This document shows, one piece after another, positions 16,808 through 24,934 of a DNA stretch of 64,000 nt. The stretch is from assembly GCA_902470065.1 (NCBI GenBank), contig CABRFA010000005.1, positions 1-64,000 on the forward strand, in the 5' to 3' direction. Source of the DNA: an uncultured Collinsella sp. Its GTDB lineage: Bacteria; Actinomycetota; Coriobacteriia; Coriobacteriales; Coriobacteriaceae. The position numbers and the translations under genes are program-made. The stretch's first letter is position 1. Every line of letters begins with the position of its first letter. The notes under the pieces were generated by a model that worked only from the letters and a program-made list of their open reading frames with translations, ran no database searches and was not told the origin of the DNA.

Positions 16808-16974
16808 GCAGGTATGTTCACGGCTCCGGGAGAGACGACGCACAACTAAATAATCGACCGCAAAGCAGGTTCCCCAAAATTCCGGGTTTAGGCACGGCTG
16901 GGTTTTCGCCGCCCACCGTGCAGCAATACCGTAGTTATCCGTATTTGGTTCGAGAGGGGAACCGTCATGGCTGA
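16804..16974 (+). CDS. 56-residue ORF coupling the leader to the next gene
   Basis: Begins inside the stop of the 22-residue ORF and ends at 16974, overlapping the ATG of the downstream gene (16967) by 8 nt. The hydrophilic, proline-containing sequence is not recognised, has no cysteine and no membrane segment. Its frame includes a hairpin (GCACGG 16892-16897 with CCGTGC 16916-16921). It may serve only to carry ribosomes through the leader. A chance ORF is possible. Confidence 0.3.
   Translation: MSRYVHGSGRDDAQLNNRPQSRFPKIPGLGTAGFSPPTVQQYRSYPYLVREGNRHG
16892..16921 (+). promoter_or_regulatory. Hairpin in the leader of the selenium-linked block
   Basis: GCACGG-CT-GGG pairs with CCC-A-CCGTGC around a 9-nt loop, 45 nt before the first large gene. 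It could expose or hide the downstream ribosome site depending on translation of the leader ORFs. Inference only. Confidence 0.4.
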
Positions 16975-18250
16975 AGAATTCGATTTCCATCCGATGTGGG
17001 AGAGCCTCGGCATGAATCTTGCCGATCACGACATGCTGCTGGGCGCTGTGGGCCAGATGTACGGCGATATGTTCCTGACGCAGAACAATCGCCCCAAGTC
17101 CACGTCCTACCTGGATTTTGTCGCCACCAACATCCACAGCGGCCGTATTAAGGAGATGCTCGACAAGAAGGAGGCCGGCGAGGCCACCAAGATCGTCGGT
17201 TCGTTCTGCGTGTACGTGCCCGAGGAGATCGTGCTTGCCTGTGACGGCATTCCCGTTGGTCTGTGCTCGGGTGCCGATTGGGCAACCGATAAGGTCGAGG
17301 AGCACCTGCCGCGCAACACCTGTCCGCTTATCAAGAGCTTTGCCGGCTTTAAGCTGGGCGAGGTCTGCCCCTACATTGAGTCGAGTGACCTGGTGGTAGG
17401 CGAGAACTCCTGCGACGGTAAGAAGAAAGCCTACGAGTTCTTTGCCACGCAAAAGAACATGTACGTCATGGATATTCCCAACGTACACGACGAGTCGACG
17501 CTCGTGACCTGGAAGGCCGAGGTCAAGAAGCTCGCCGCCAAGATCGAGGACGAGTGCGGCGTCAAGATTACGCCCGAGCGTCTGAAGGCTGCCATCCACG
17601 CCGTCAATGAGAAGCGCCGCGCCCTGCAGCGCCTCGCTGAGACCCGCGCTGCCGACCCTGCGCCCATCAGCGGTCTCGACAGCCTGCTGACCGTTCAGGC
17701 CGCCTTTATGGACGACACACCGCGTCTGACCGGAGCCATCAACGATATGGCGGCTGAGTGCGAGCAGCGTGTCGAGGCCGGCGAGGGCGTGGCACCCAAG
17801 GGGACCAAGCGCATCCTGTACACCGGTACGCCCATGGCCGTGCCCAACTGGAAGCTGTTCAACCTTATCGAGAAGGCCGGCGGCGTTGTGGTGGGCGAGG
17901 AGTCCTGCACTGGTTCGCGCTATTACAAGGACTTGGTCGATGAGTCCGGTGAGACGGTTGACGAGATGCTCGATGCTATCGCCGAGCGCTACTTTAAGAT
18001 CAACTGCGCCGTCTTTACGCCCAACGACCAGCGTATGAAGGACATTGTCCAGATGGCCAAGGACCTGCATGCCGATGGCATCGTCGACGTGGCCCTGCAG
18101 TTCTGCACGCTCTACGAGATGGAGTCGTTTGCCGTGGAGAAGGCCGCCGAAGAGGCCGGCATCCCGTTTATGCACATCACGACCGACTACGCCGGCGAGG
18201 ATGCAGGCCAACTGCAAACCAGGATTGAGGCTTTCTTGGAAACCATTTAG
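16967..18250 (+). CDS. 2-hydroxyacyl-CoA dehydratase (HgdB/YjiM)-family protein 1, probable double-cubane protein
   Basis: 427 residues of the HgdB/FldB/YjiM family. Cysteine positions shared with its neighbour: CPLIKS, then EVCPYIESSD, NSCDGKKK, and in the C-terminal half EESCTG, INCAVFTPN and LQFC. These match the cysteine ligands expected for the double-cubane [8Fe-9S] proteins that are activated by a HgdC-like ATPase; such an ATPase lies at 19724. No CoA-transferase or substrate-specific partner is nearby, so an amino-acid fermentation dehydratase seems unlikely; a low-potential reductase for a small molecule is more plausible. GAGAGGGG precedes the ATG. Confidence 0.8.
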   Translation: MAEEFDFHPMWESLGMNLADHDMLLGAVGQMYGDMFLTQNNRPKSTSYLDFVATNIHSGRIKEMLDKKEAGEATKIVGSFCVYVPEEIVLACDGIPVGLCSGADWATDKVEEHLPRNTCPLIKSFAGFKLGEVCPYIESSDLVVGENSCDGKKKAYEFFATQKNMYVMDIPNVHDESTLVTWKAEVKKLAAKIEDECGVKITPERLKAAIHAVNEKRRALQRLAETRAADPAPISGLDSLLTVQAAFMDDTPRLTGAINDMAAECEQRVEAGEGVAPKGTKRILYTGTPMAVPNWKLFNLIEKAGGVVVGEESCTGSRYYKDLVDESGETVDEMLDAIAERYFKINCAVFTPNDQRMKDIVQMAKDLHADGIVDVALQFCTLYEMESFAVEKAAEEAGIPFMHITTDYAGEDAGQLQTRIEAFLETI

Positions 18251-18265
18251 GGCTATCCGGTCCAG

Positions 18266-18367
18266 CGGCTTCCCCAAGCACCCGATCTTGCCGTTCAAAC
18301 CATCGCTTGCATACCAAAGTACGCGGCGCTCCTCTTTCACGGCAACCTCGGGCACCTGGGAAAGCCG
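18266..18367. repeat. Covarying-stem inverted repeat, copy 2
   Basis: 29-nt arms 18266-18294 and 18339-18367 (CGGCTTCCCC..., ...AAAGCCG) with a few mismatches around a 44-nt core that starts TCAAACCATCGCTTGC and ends GCTCCTCTTTC. The core matches copy 3 closely and copy 1 in part. It occupies the 154-nt gap between the two paralogues. Confidence 0.7.
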
Positions 18368-18404
18368 TTTCCTTGGTTGGTTAAAAGGTTTGTTAAGGAG
18401 TTAT

Positions 18405-19568
18405 ATGTCGGAAAATATTGAGCAGCCGTTGCCGTCCACGTTTGAGGAGTTCAACGAGCAACGCAAGGCGGCGTTTATTCGCGTCAAGGATTATAAGCAG
18501 GCGGGTAATCGCCTGGTCGGTTTTCTGTGCAGCTACACGCCGCTCGAGATTATCGATGCCGCGGGGGCTGCGAGCGTGGCGCTGTGCGGCACGTCCGACG
18601 AGGTGATTCCCGAGGCCGAGAAGGTGCTGCCGGCAAACCTCTGCCCGCTCATCAAGTCGACGTACGGTTTTGCCTATTCGCAAAAGTGCCCGTTTACGTA
18701 CTTTAGCGACATGATCATCGGCGAGACCACCTGCGACGGCAAGAAGAAGATGTACGAGCTACTCAACGAGCTTAAGCGCACGCACATTCTGCACCTGCCG
18801 CAGGGTCGCGATCGCGCCTACGAGCGTGAGGGCTGGTACGAGGAGTGCCGTCTGCTCAAGGAAGAGCTCGAGAACTTCTACGGCATCACTATCACCGATG
18901 ACGACCTGCGCGCTGCCGTCCGTCGTCGCAACCGCCTGCGCGCGGCCCAGCTCGAGATGTTTGCGCTTCAGGCCAACCAGCCGGCGGCCATGAGCGGTGT
19001 CGACCTGATGAGCACCATGTTTGCCGGTACGTTCAGCTTTGATATCGAGGCTTATACGCAGCAGCTGGAGCAAAAGGTTGCCAAGCTGCGCGAGGCCTAC
19101 GACGCAGGTGAGCGCCCGGTCGCGGCAGACGCCAAGCGCATTCTGATCACCGGCTGCCCGGTGGGCGGCGTGATCAACAAGATCGGCCGTACCATCGAGT
19201 CCAACGGCGGCGTGGTCGTGTGTATGGACGACTGCTCGGGAGAGCGCACGGCGGCCATGATGATCGACCCGGAGGCTCCCGATATCCTGCGCGCGATTGC
19301 CGACCGCTACCTGGACATTAACTGCTCGGTCATGACGCCCAACGACGGTCGTATGGAAAACACGCTGGCCATGTGCGAGAAGTACCATGTCGATGGCGTG
19401 GTAGAGAGCGTGCTGCAGGCCTGCCACACCTTTAACGTTGAGAGCGCACGCATGCAGGAGGCCGTCGAGGGTGCGGGTATTCCGTATATGAAGATCGAGA
19501 CCGACTACAGCAACGGCGACATGGGTCAGATCGAGACCCGCATCGCCGCCTTTATCGAAACCCTCTAG
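18405..19568 (+). CDS. 2-hydroxyacyl-CoA dehydratase (HgdB/YjiM)-family protein 2
   Basis: 387 residues, paralogous to the preceding gene. Shared pattern: NLCPLIKS, QKCPF..FSD, ETTCDGKKK (about residue 112), then DDCSGER, INCSVMTPN and LQACHTFN. It lacks the first 50 residues present in its paralogue. Together they resemble either a heterodimer, like HgdA/HgdB, or two separate double-cubane proteins using one activator. AAGGAG lies 4-5 nt before the ATG. Flanked on both sides by the covarying inverted repeats; the stop codon lies inside the left arm of copy 3. Confidence 0.8.
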   Translation: MSENIEQPLPSTFEEFNEQRKAAFIRVKDYKQAGNRLVGFLCSYTPLEIIDAAGAASVALCGTSDEVIPEAEKVLPANLCPLIKSTYGFAYSQKCPFTYFSDMIIGETTCDGKKKMYELLNELKRTHILHLPQGRDRAYEREGWYEECRLLKEELENFYGITITDDDLRAAVRRRNRLRAAQLEMFALQANQPAAMSGVDLMSTMFAGTFSFDIEAYTQQLEQKVAKLREAYDAGERPVAADAKRILITGCPVGGVINKIGRTIESNGGVVVCMDDCSGERTAAMMIDPEAPDILRAIADRYLDINCSVMTPNDGRMENTLAMCEKYHVDGVVESVLQACHTFNVESARMQEAVEGAGIPYMKIETDYSNGDMGQIETRIAAFIETL

Positions 19569-19669
19569 CTTCCTCAGGCACCGGATCTTGCCCCTCAAAC
19601 CGTCGCTTGCGAACCCAAAGTACGCTGCGCTCCTCTTTCGGGGCAATCTCCGGCACCTGAGAAACCTAG
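19565..19669. repeat. Covarying-stem inverted repeat, copy 3
   Basis: 30-nt arms 19565-19594 and 19640-19669 with mismatches at five positions, around a 45-nt core starting TCAAACCGTCGCTTGC and ending GCTCCTCTTTC. The left arm includes the stop codon of the preceding gene. Confidence 0.7.
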
Positions 19670-19723
19670 AGCTAAGGCGCCTGAACGCGCCGCTACCTTT
19701 GATGTTTAGATTGGGAGAGAGCC

Positions 19724-20488
19724 ATGATAGGGATCGGGATCGATATCGGGTCTACGGCGGCTAAGGCTGCTGTGGTCGACGGGGAGGGTTCGGTGGCGTG
19801 GACGTGCGTGCAGCCAACCGGGTTCTCCTCGGTCGATGCTTCCGAGCGGCTGCGCGAGGCACTGGCAGCGGCTGGCTACGACGTGGCTGCCGACGACGTG
19901 CGCGTGATCGCGACCGGCTACGGCCGTGTCGCCGTGCCCTATGCGCACAAGGTCGTGACCGAGATCACCTGCCACGGCACCGGTGCCGTGCGCCTGTTTG
20001 GCGATCACGGCACGGTGATTGACGTGGGCGGCCAGGACACCAAGGTCATTCAGCTTAAAAGTGGCCGCGTGGCCAAGTTCGCCATGAACGACAAGTGCGC
20101 TGCCGGTACGGGGCGCTTTTTGGAGATCATGGCCGACCGTCTGGGTATTTCCCAACAGCAGATGGCCGACCTTGCGCGTTCCGGTGAGCCCACCAAGATC
20201 AGCAGCATGTGCACGGTGTTTGCCGAAAGCGAGGTCATCAGCCTGATCGGTCGCGGTGAGCCGCGCGAGAACATTGCACGTGGCGTGATCGACAGCGTGG
20301 TCTCGCGCGTGGCGACCATGGCCGGGCAGGCCGCGGGCGCCCCGTACTACCTGACCGGTGGTCTGTGCGAGAACGCCTTCGTGGTGGAGCGGTTGGGCGA
20401 GCTGCTGGGGTCGCCGGTGACCACCTCGCCCCAGGCTCGCTTTGCCGGAGCGATTGGCGCGGCGATTCGCGCCGCCGCCTTGGCCTAG
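19724..20488 (+). CDS. Acyl-CoA dehydratase activase (HgdC/YjiL)-type ATPase
   Basis: 254-residue ASKHA-fold ATPase. GIDIGSTAAKAAVVD is the phosphate-1 loop, VIDVGGQDTKVI the phosphate-2 motif, and two cysteines in NDKCAAGTGRF and SSMCTVFAESE are those that hold the dimer-bridging [4Fe-4S] cluster in HgdC. The family uses ATP hydrolysis to inject an electron at very low potential into HgdB-type or double-cubane proteins; its partners are the two upstream genes. GGGAGAG precedes the ATG. The glycosyltransferase follows 14 nt later. Confidence 0.88.
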   Translation: MIGIGIDIGSTAAKAAVVDGEGSVAWTCVQPTGFSSVDASERLREALAAAGYDVAADDVRVIATGYGRVAVPYAHKVVTEITCHGTGAVRLFGDHGTVIDVGGQDTKVIQLKSGRVAKFAMNDKCAAGTGRFLEIMADRLGISQQQMADLARSGEPTKISSMCTVFAESEVISLIGRGEPRENIARGVIDSVVSRVATMAGQAAGAPYYLTGGLCENAFVVERLGELLGSPVTTSPQARFAGAIGAAIRAAALA

Positions 20489-20502
20489 GGGTGTACCGCG
20501 AC

Positions 20503-21720
20503 ATGCGCATCCTCAATATCACGGCACAAAAACCAGATAGCACCGGCAGCGGCACCTACCTTGCCGCGCTTGTGCGCGAGCAGATCGAGACGGGGCATCG
20601 CGCCGCCGTGCTTTGCGGTGCGGCGCCGGGTGATACCCAAGGCGAGCTGGACCGGCGTGCTGCCGTGTTTGCCGTACCGTTCGAGTCGCCCGAGCTGCCG
20701 TTTCCCATCTGCGGTATGTCCGATGTCATGCCCTATCCCTCTACACGCTATCGTGACCTGACGCCTTCGATGCTCAAGGCATTTGAGCGGGCATTTGCTA
20801 ATGCAATCGATCGGGCGGTGACTGAGTTTCGGCCCGATCTGGTGCTCTGCCATCACCTGTATCTGGTGACCGCATTGGCGCGCGAGTGCGTCCGGGGCGT
20901 GCCGGTTGTTGCCGTGTGCCATTCGACCGATCTGCGACAGCTGCGTTCGCATGCGCTCGAGCGCGATCGCATCGTACGTGCGGTTCGTCGGCTCGATGCC
21001 GTCTTTGCGCTCCATGCTGAGCAGGCTGAGCAGATTGGCCTGGTGTGCGGCGTCGATGCCGATCGCATCCACGTGATTGGGACGGGTTACGACCATCGCG
21101 TCTTCTGCCGCGACGCAAGCGTGGCGAGGCAGCCGGGATCGCTTGTGTACGTGGGCAAGATTTGCTTTAAAAAGGGCATCGAGTCGCTGGTTCGAGCCGT
21201 GTCATTGCCGATTGACGATGACGTCCGCTCATCTGGCTTGGTACTCGTGGGCGGCCGCGGGGACGATGCCGAGTACGCGCGTATCGAGCGCTTGGCCGCG
21301 GCCTCGGATGTGCCGGTGACGCTGACGGGGCGCCTGGATAGCGATGGACTCGTGCATGCCTACCGCAGTTCCGACGTCTTTGTGCTGCCTTCGTTTTACG
21401 AGGGTCTGCCGCTCGTGACGATTGAGGCCCTCGCGTGCGGCTGCAAAGTTGTGGCGACCGATTTGCCCGGCGTTCGTCCCTGGATGGAGGCGATGCTTCC
21501 CGGTGCTCCCGTGACGTGGGTGGCGTCGCCGCGTATGACGGATGTCGACACGCCCGTGGCGGCCGACCTTCCGTTGTTTGAGCGCGCACTGGCAGATGCT
21601 ATCGCGCAGGCGCTTGCGGCGCCGCCTTCGACGTTCGAGCCGTCGGCAGTCTCTTGGGAAGCGTGCCTGGGGCGTATACTTAGAGTCGTTGATTTGTTGG
21701 AAGGGGGTTCGTATGGCTAA
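20503..21720 (+). CDS. GT4-type glycosyltransferase overlapping selD
   Basis: 405-residue GT-B glycosyltransferase. The N-terminal domain has GSGTYLAALVREQ near residue 15; the C-terminal domain has YVGKICFKKGIESL and the donor-site EGLPLVTIEALACG (E-x7-E) near residue 303, typical of retaining family 4 enzymes using nucleotide sugars. No membrane segment, so cytosolic. ATG 20503 is used; GTG 20491 is an alternative. The last 8 nt overlap the start of selD, so the two are tightly coupled. Acceptor unknown; a selenium-related acceptor is discussed under findings. Confidence 0.8.
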   Translation: MRILNITAQKPDSTGSGTYLAALVREQIETGHRAAVLCGAAPGDTQGELDRRAAVFAVPFESPELPFPICGMSDVMPYPSTRYRDLTPSMLKAFERAFANAIDRAVTEFRPDLVLCHHLYLVTALARECVRGVPVVAVCHSTDLRQLRSHALERDRIVRAVRRLDAVFALHAEQAEQIGLVCGVDADRIHVIGTGYDHRVFCRDASVARQPGSLVYVGKICFKKGIESLVRAVSLPIDDDVRSSGLVLVGGRGDDAEYARIERLAAASDVPVTLTGRLDSDGLVHAYRSSDVFVLPSFYEGLPLVTIEALACGCKVVATDLPGVRPWMEAMLPGAPVTWVASPRMTDVDTPVAADLPLFERALADAIAQALAAPPSTFEPSAVSWEACLGRILRVVDLLEGGSYG

Positions 21721-22762
21721 GGACACCATAAGGCTTACGTCCATGACGGCCGCGAGCGGTTGAGCCGCTAAGTTGGCCCCCGGAGCCCTCGCCCAGGTCC
21801 TGGGCGATTTACCCAATGTGCATAACGACAACTTGCTCGTGGGGTTCGATACCTCCGACGATGCGAGCGTCTTCCGCGTAGGGGAGAACCTGGGACTCGT
21901 GCAGTCCATCGACTTCTTCCCACCGATGGTCGATGACCCGTTCCTGTTTGGCCAGATTGCCGCGGCAAATTCGCTGTCGGACATCTACGCCATGGGCGGG
22001 CGGCCGAGCCATGCCATGAACCTGCTCTGCATACCCAGTTGCCTGGGCGTCGAGGTTGCCGGTCAGATTCTGGCGGGCGGCGCCGACAAGTGCGTCGAGG
22101 CGGGTTGCTCCATCGCGGGCGGCCACACCATCAACGACGACGAGCCCAAGTACGGCCTGTCCGTGAGCGGCTTTGTCGCGCTCGACCGTATGCTCGCCAA
22201 CAGCGGCGCACGCGTGGGCGATGTCTTGCTGCTGACCAAGGCGATCGGCTCGGGCATCATCATCACGGCCATTAAGGGCGAGCTCATCGAGCAGGACGAG
22301 GCCGCAGCCATGTTTGACTCGATGCGCACCCTCAACGAGGCCCCGATTCGTCTGGCCGAGGGACTCGAGCTTCACGGCTGTACCGACATTACGGGCTTTG
22401 GCCTGATCGGGCACGCATGCGAGATGGCCGAGGGCTCGGGCGTGCAGATTGAGCTTTCGTCGGGGTCGGTGCCGCTCTTTGACCAGGTGCTCGACATGGC
22501 GCGTCTGGGCATTATCCCCGCGGGCTCCTACCGCAACCAGGACTTCTTTGGCCCGCGCGTGGCTGCCGACGAGGACCTGGAGCCGGGCATGCTGGATGCG
22601 CTGTACGATCCGCAGACCTCGGGCGGCCTACTCATCGCGGCGCCTGCTGCCGATGTGGATGAGCTTGCGCGCCGCCTGGATGCCGAGGGGCGCATCGCCG
22701 CCGTTGTCGGGCGCGTGTACGAGGCAGTGCCGGGCGGTCCTGCCGTCCGCGTTGTTCGCTAG
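21713..22762 (+). CDS. selD: Selenophosphate synthetase, selenocysteine-containing
   Basis: 349 codons with an in-frame TGA at 21761-21763 (residue 17) read as selenocysteine. The context AASG-U-AAKL aligns with the GAGCGCK active-site loop of SelD, with Sec in place of the catalytic Cys. Downstream NLLVGFDTSDDAS, AMGGRPSHAMN and AGGHTI are standard SelD. It makes selenophosphate from selenide and ATP. A bacterial SECIS hairpin follows the TGA (21790-21806). GGAAGGGGG lies 5 nt before ATG 21713. A call starting at the ATG-like codon after the TGA (21773) would lose the active site. Confidence 0.93.
21790..21806 (+). promoter_or_regulatory. Bacterial SECIS element in selD
   Basis: CGCCCAG (21790-21796) pairs perfectly with CTGGGCG (21800-21806); the apical loop presents GGTC, the feature SelB recognises. 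The loop lies about 35 nt from the UGA, at the long end of the usual spacing. Confidence 0.65.
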
Positions 22763-22785
22763 CCCGCACGTTTGTGTAATTGTTT

Positions 22786-22803
22786 ACCGTTCTCTAGAAC
22801 GGT
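22786..22803. promoter_or_regulatory. 18-nt dyad between selD and yedF
   Basis: ACCGTTCT-CT-AGAACGGT is a perfect inverted repeat followed by TCTTT, 21 nt before the yedF start. It may be an attenuator hairpin or an operator for an internal promoter. Confidence 0.45.
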
Positions 22804-22823
22804 TCTTTCGAAAGGAATTTACT

Positions 22824-23450
22824 ATGTCTACCAAGATTGATGTCAATGCCATGGGCGATGCCTGCCCGCTGCCCGTCGTCAAGACGCTCAAGGCCCTCAA
22901 GCAGCTCGATGGCGAGGGCGTTGTCGTGACCTCGGTCGACAACGAGACCGCCGTCAAGAACATCTCCAAGATGGCACAGGAAAAGGGCTGCACGGCCTCG
23001 GTCGAGAAGGTTTCTGACGCCGAGTGGCACGTGACCTTGGCGACCTCTGGCGCCGTTGCCGTTGCGGACCCCGAGCAGGATAGCGCTGCCTTCTGTGATG
23101 CCAGCGCCGGCAAGGGCAAGCTCGTCATTTCCGTCTACACCGATTGCATGGGCCGTGGCGACGACGAGCTGGGCCACAAGCTCATGAAGGCCTTTATCTT
23201 TGCCGTGACGCAGCAGGAGGAGCTGCCCGCGACCATGCTGTTCTACAACGGTGGCGCCAAGCTCACCGTCGAGGGCTCTCCGGTGCTCGACGACCTGAAG
23301 GGCCTGGCCGAGCAGGGCGTCGAGATCCTTACCTGTGGCACCTGCCTCGATCACTATGGCATTAAGGACCAGCTTGCCGTGGGCGAGGTCACGAACATGT
23401 ACGTGATCGTGGAGAAGATGGAGCAGGCCGTGCGCGTCGTGCGCCCGTAG
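22824..23450 (+). CDS. yedF: Sulfurtransferase-like selenium metabolism protein YedF
   Basis: 208 residues. N-terminal TusA-like domain with the CPxP motif in DACPLPVVKT (cysteine near residue 13), and a C-terminal DsrE-like domain with cysteines in TDCMG and LTCGTCLDHYG. This two-domain architecture, next to selD, defines the selenium-associated YedF family; it probably carries Se (or S) as a per-selenide. AAAGGAA precedes ATG 22824. Followed by the DUF3343 gene 19 nt later. Confidence 0.88.
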   Translation: MSTKIDVNAMGDACPLPVVKTLKALKQLDGEGVVVTSVDNETAVKNISKMAQEKGCTASVEKVSDAEWHVTLATSGAVAVADPEQDSAAFCDASAGKGKLVISVYTDCMGRGDDELGHKLMKAFIFAVTQQEELPATMLFYNGGAKLTVEGSPVLDDLKGLAEQGVEILTCGTCLDHYGIKDQLAVGEVTNMYVIVEKMEQAVRVVRP

Positions 23451-23469
23451 CGTATTGGTTGGAGTTGCC

Positions 23470-23721
23470 ATGAGGGAGAAGCGCCCGGCGCTTGTCATCA
23501 CGTTTCCCACCACGGCGGCCGCCATGGGTTGCGAGTCCCTGTGCGTCGAGCGCGGCCTTCCCGGGCGAACGATTCCCGTGCCCGGGGAGGTCGCTGCCGG
23601 CTGCGGTCTGGCGTGGAAGGCGTTGCCTGCCGATGAGGAACTGCTGCGCAGCGAGCTTACCGCGGCGGGCGTTCCTACCGAGGGCTATACCGTGATTGAT
23701 ATGTGGGAGGTCGTGCGATGA
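23470..23721 (+). CDS. DUF3343 putative Se/S carrier protein, short form
   Basis: 83-residue protein consisting of a DUF3343 domain only: ALVITFPTTAAAMGCESLC at the N-terminus and AAGCGLAWK in the middle, with conserved cysteines. The family is usually found beside selD/yedF and is thought to bind selenium or sulfur, but its function is unproven. The Shine-Dalgarno context TTGGAGTTGCC is identical to that of the second DUF3343 gene at 51293. It overlaps the desulfurase gene by 4 nt. Confidence 0.75.
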   Translation: MREKRPALVITFPTTAAAMGCESLCVERGLPGRTIPVPGEVAAGCGLAWKALPADEELLRSELTAAGVPTEGYTVIDMWEVVR

Positions 23722-24857
23722 TCTATCTGGATAACGCGGCGACGACCATGCACAAGCCGCAGACGGTCATTGATGCCGTGACGCAGGCGATGTGCTCGCT
23801 CGGCAATGCCGGGCGCGGCGCCACGTCGGGTGCCCTCGATGCCGCTCGTACGATTCACGCTTGCCGTGCCAAGCTCGCGCGCCTTTTGGGTTGCCCGAGG
23901 GCGAACCATGTGTGCTTTACGCCCAACTCAACCGCGGCGCTCAACACCGTCATCAATGGCGTGGTTCGCCCCGGCGACCGTGTGGTCACAACAGTGCTCG
24001 AGCACAACTCCGTGCTGCGTCCGCTCAACCGCTTGGCGGTAGAGCGGGGTGTGACCGTTGAGCATGCGGGCTGCGACGCGAACGGCGCGCTCGACTACGA
24101 CGAGCTCGAACGGCTGGTCACGCCCGGTACGCGTGCCGTGGTGGTGACGCACGCCTCCAATGTGACCGGCAACGCGGTCGACATTGCACGCGTAGCCGCC
24201 ATGGCCCATGCGGCCGGTGCACTCGTGATCGTCGATGCCTCGCAGTCTGCCGGCACGGCGCATATCGATATGCAGGCCATGGGGCTCGACGTCGTGTGCT
24301 TTACCGGCCACAAGGGGCTCATGGGACCCCAAGGCACCGGCGGTCTGGCCGTGGCAGAGGGCATTGACGTGTCTCCGTGGGCCATGGGCGGCACGGGCGT
24401 GCACAGCTTCGACCCGCTGCAGCCGCTTGAGTGGCCCACGCGCCTTGAGGCCGGTACGCTCAACGGCCATGGCATCGCGGGCCTTTCCGCTGGTCTCGAC
24501 TTTATCGAGGCCCAGGGTGGGGTCGAGGCGATTGCTTCCCACGAGCGTGCGCTCGCTGATCGCTTCCTTACCGGTGTGCGCGAGATTCCGGGGATTAAGC
24601 TCTACGGTGCGTTTGACCAACCCGCGCGCTCGGCGATCGTGTCGCTCAACGTGGGCGATATCGACTCTGCCGAGATCTCGGACGCGCTCATGCAAGGGTG
24701 GGGGATTGCGACGCGCCCCGGCGCCCATTGCGCCCCGCTCATGCACCGTGCGCTGGGGACCGAGCGCCAGGGCGTCGTCCGTTTCTCGTTTGGGTATTTC
24801 AACACGACCGAAGAAGTCGACACGGCTATCGATGCTCTGTGCGATTTAGCCTGCTAA
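23718..24857 (+). CDS. Class V aminotransferase / cysteine desulfurase-like (EF2568 type)
   Basis: 379-residue PLP enzyme. YLDNAATT at the N-terminus, THASNVTGN, and the PLP lysine in FTGHKGLMGPQGTGGL (about residue 198) are those of NifS/CsdB desulfurases; the C-terminal cysteine region RPGAHCAPLMH carries the substrate-activating Cys. The EF2568-type subgroup is commonly linked to selD. It likely liberates Se from selenocysteine or S from cysteine and hands it to YedF/DUF3343/SelD. Starts within the DUF3343 stop (ATGA), so it is coupled. Last gene of the block. Confidence 0.85.
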   Translation: MIYLDNAATTMHKPQTVIDAVTQAMCSLGNAGRGATSGALDAARTIHACRAKLARLLGCPRANHVCFTPNSTAALNTVINGVVRPGDRVVTTVLEHNSVLRPLNRLAVERGVTVEHAGCDANGALDYDELERLVTPGTRAVVVTHASNVTGNAVDIARVAAMAHAAGALVIVDASQSAGTAHIDMQAMGLDVVCFTGHKGLMGPQGTGGLAVAEGIDVSPWAMGGTGVHSFDPLQPLEWPTRLEAGTLNGHGIAGLSAGLDFIEAQGGVEAIASHERALADRFLTGVREIPGIKLYGAFDQPARSAIVSLNVGDIDSAEISDALMQGWGIATRPGAHCAPLMHRALGTERQGVVRFSFGYFNTTEEVDTAIDALCDLAC

Positions 24858-24872
24858 AGCTGCCAGACCGTT

Positions 24873-24912
24873 TATACTTGCGGGATGGGTGTTTTTGCCC
24901 GTCCCGTTTTTG
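24873..24912 (+). terminator. Terminator of the selenium-linked block
   Basis: CGGGATGGG pairs with CCCGTCCCG around an 8-nt loop and is followed by TTTTTG. A -10-like TATACT (24873-24878) directly precedes the stem, so part of the signal could instead serve transcription of brnQ. Confidence 0.65.
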
Positions 24913-24934
24913 TTTCGACCCGAAAGGTGTGCAT

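Noticed and set aside
24698..24934. Upstream extension of brnQ into the desulfurase gene
   Set aside because: It would overlap csd in another frame and cross a terminator; ATG 24935 has a good ribosome site.
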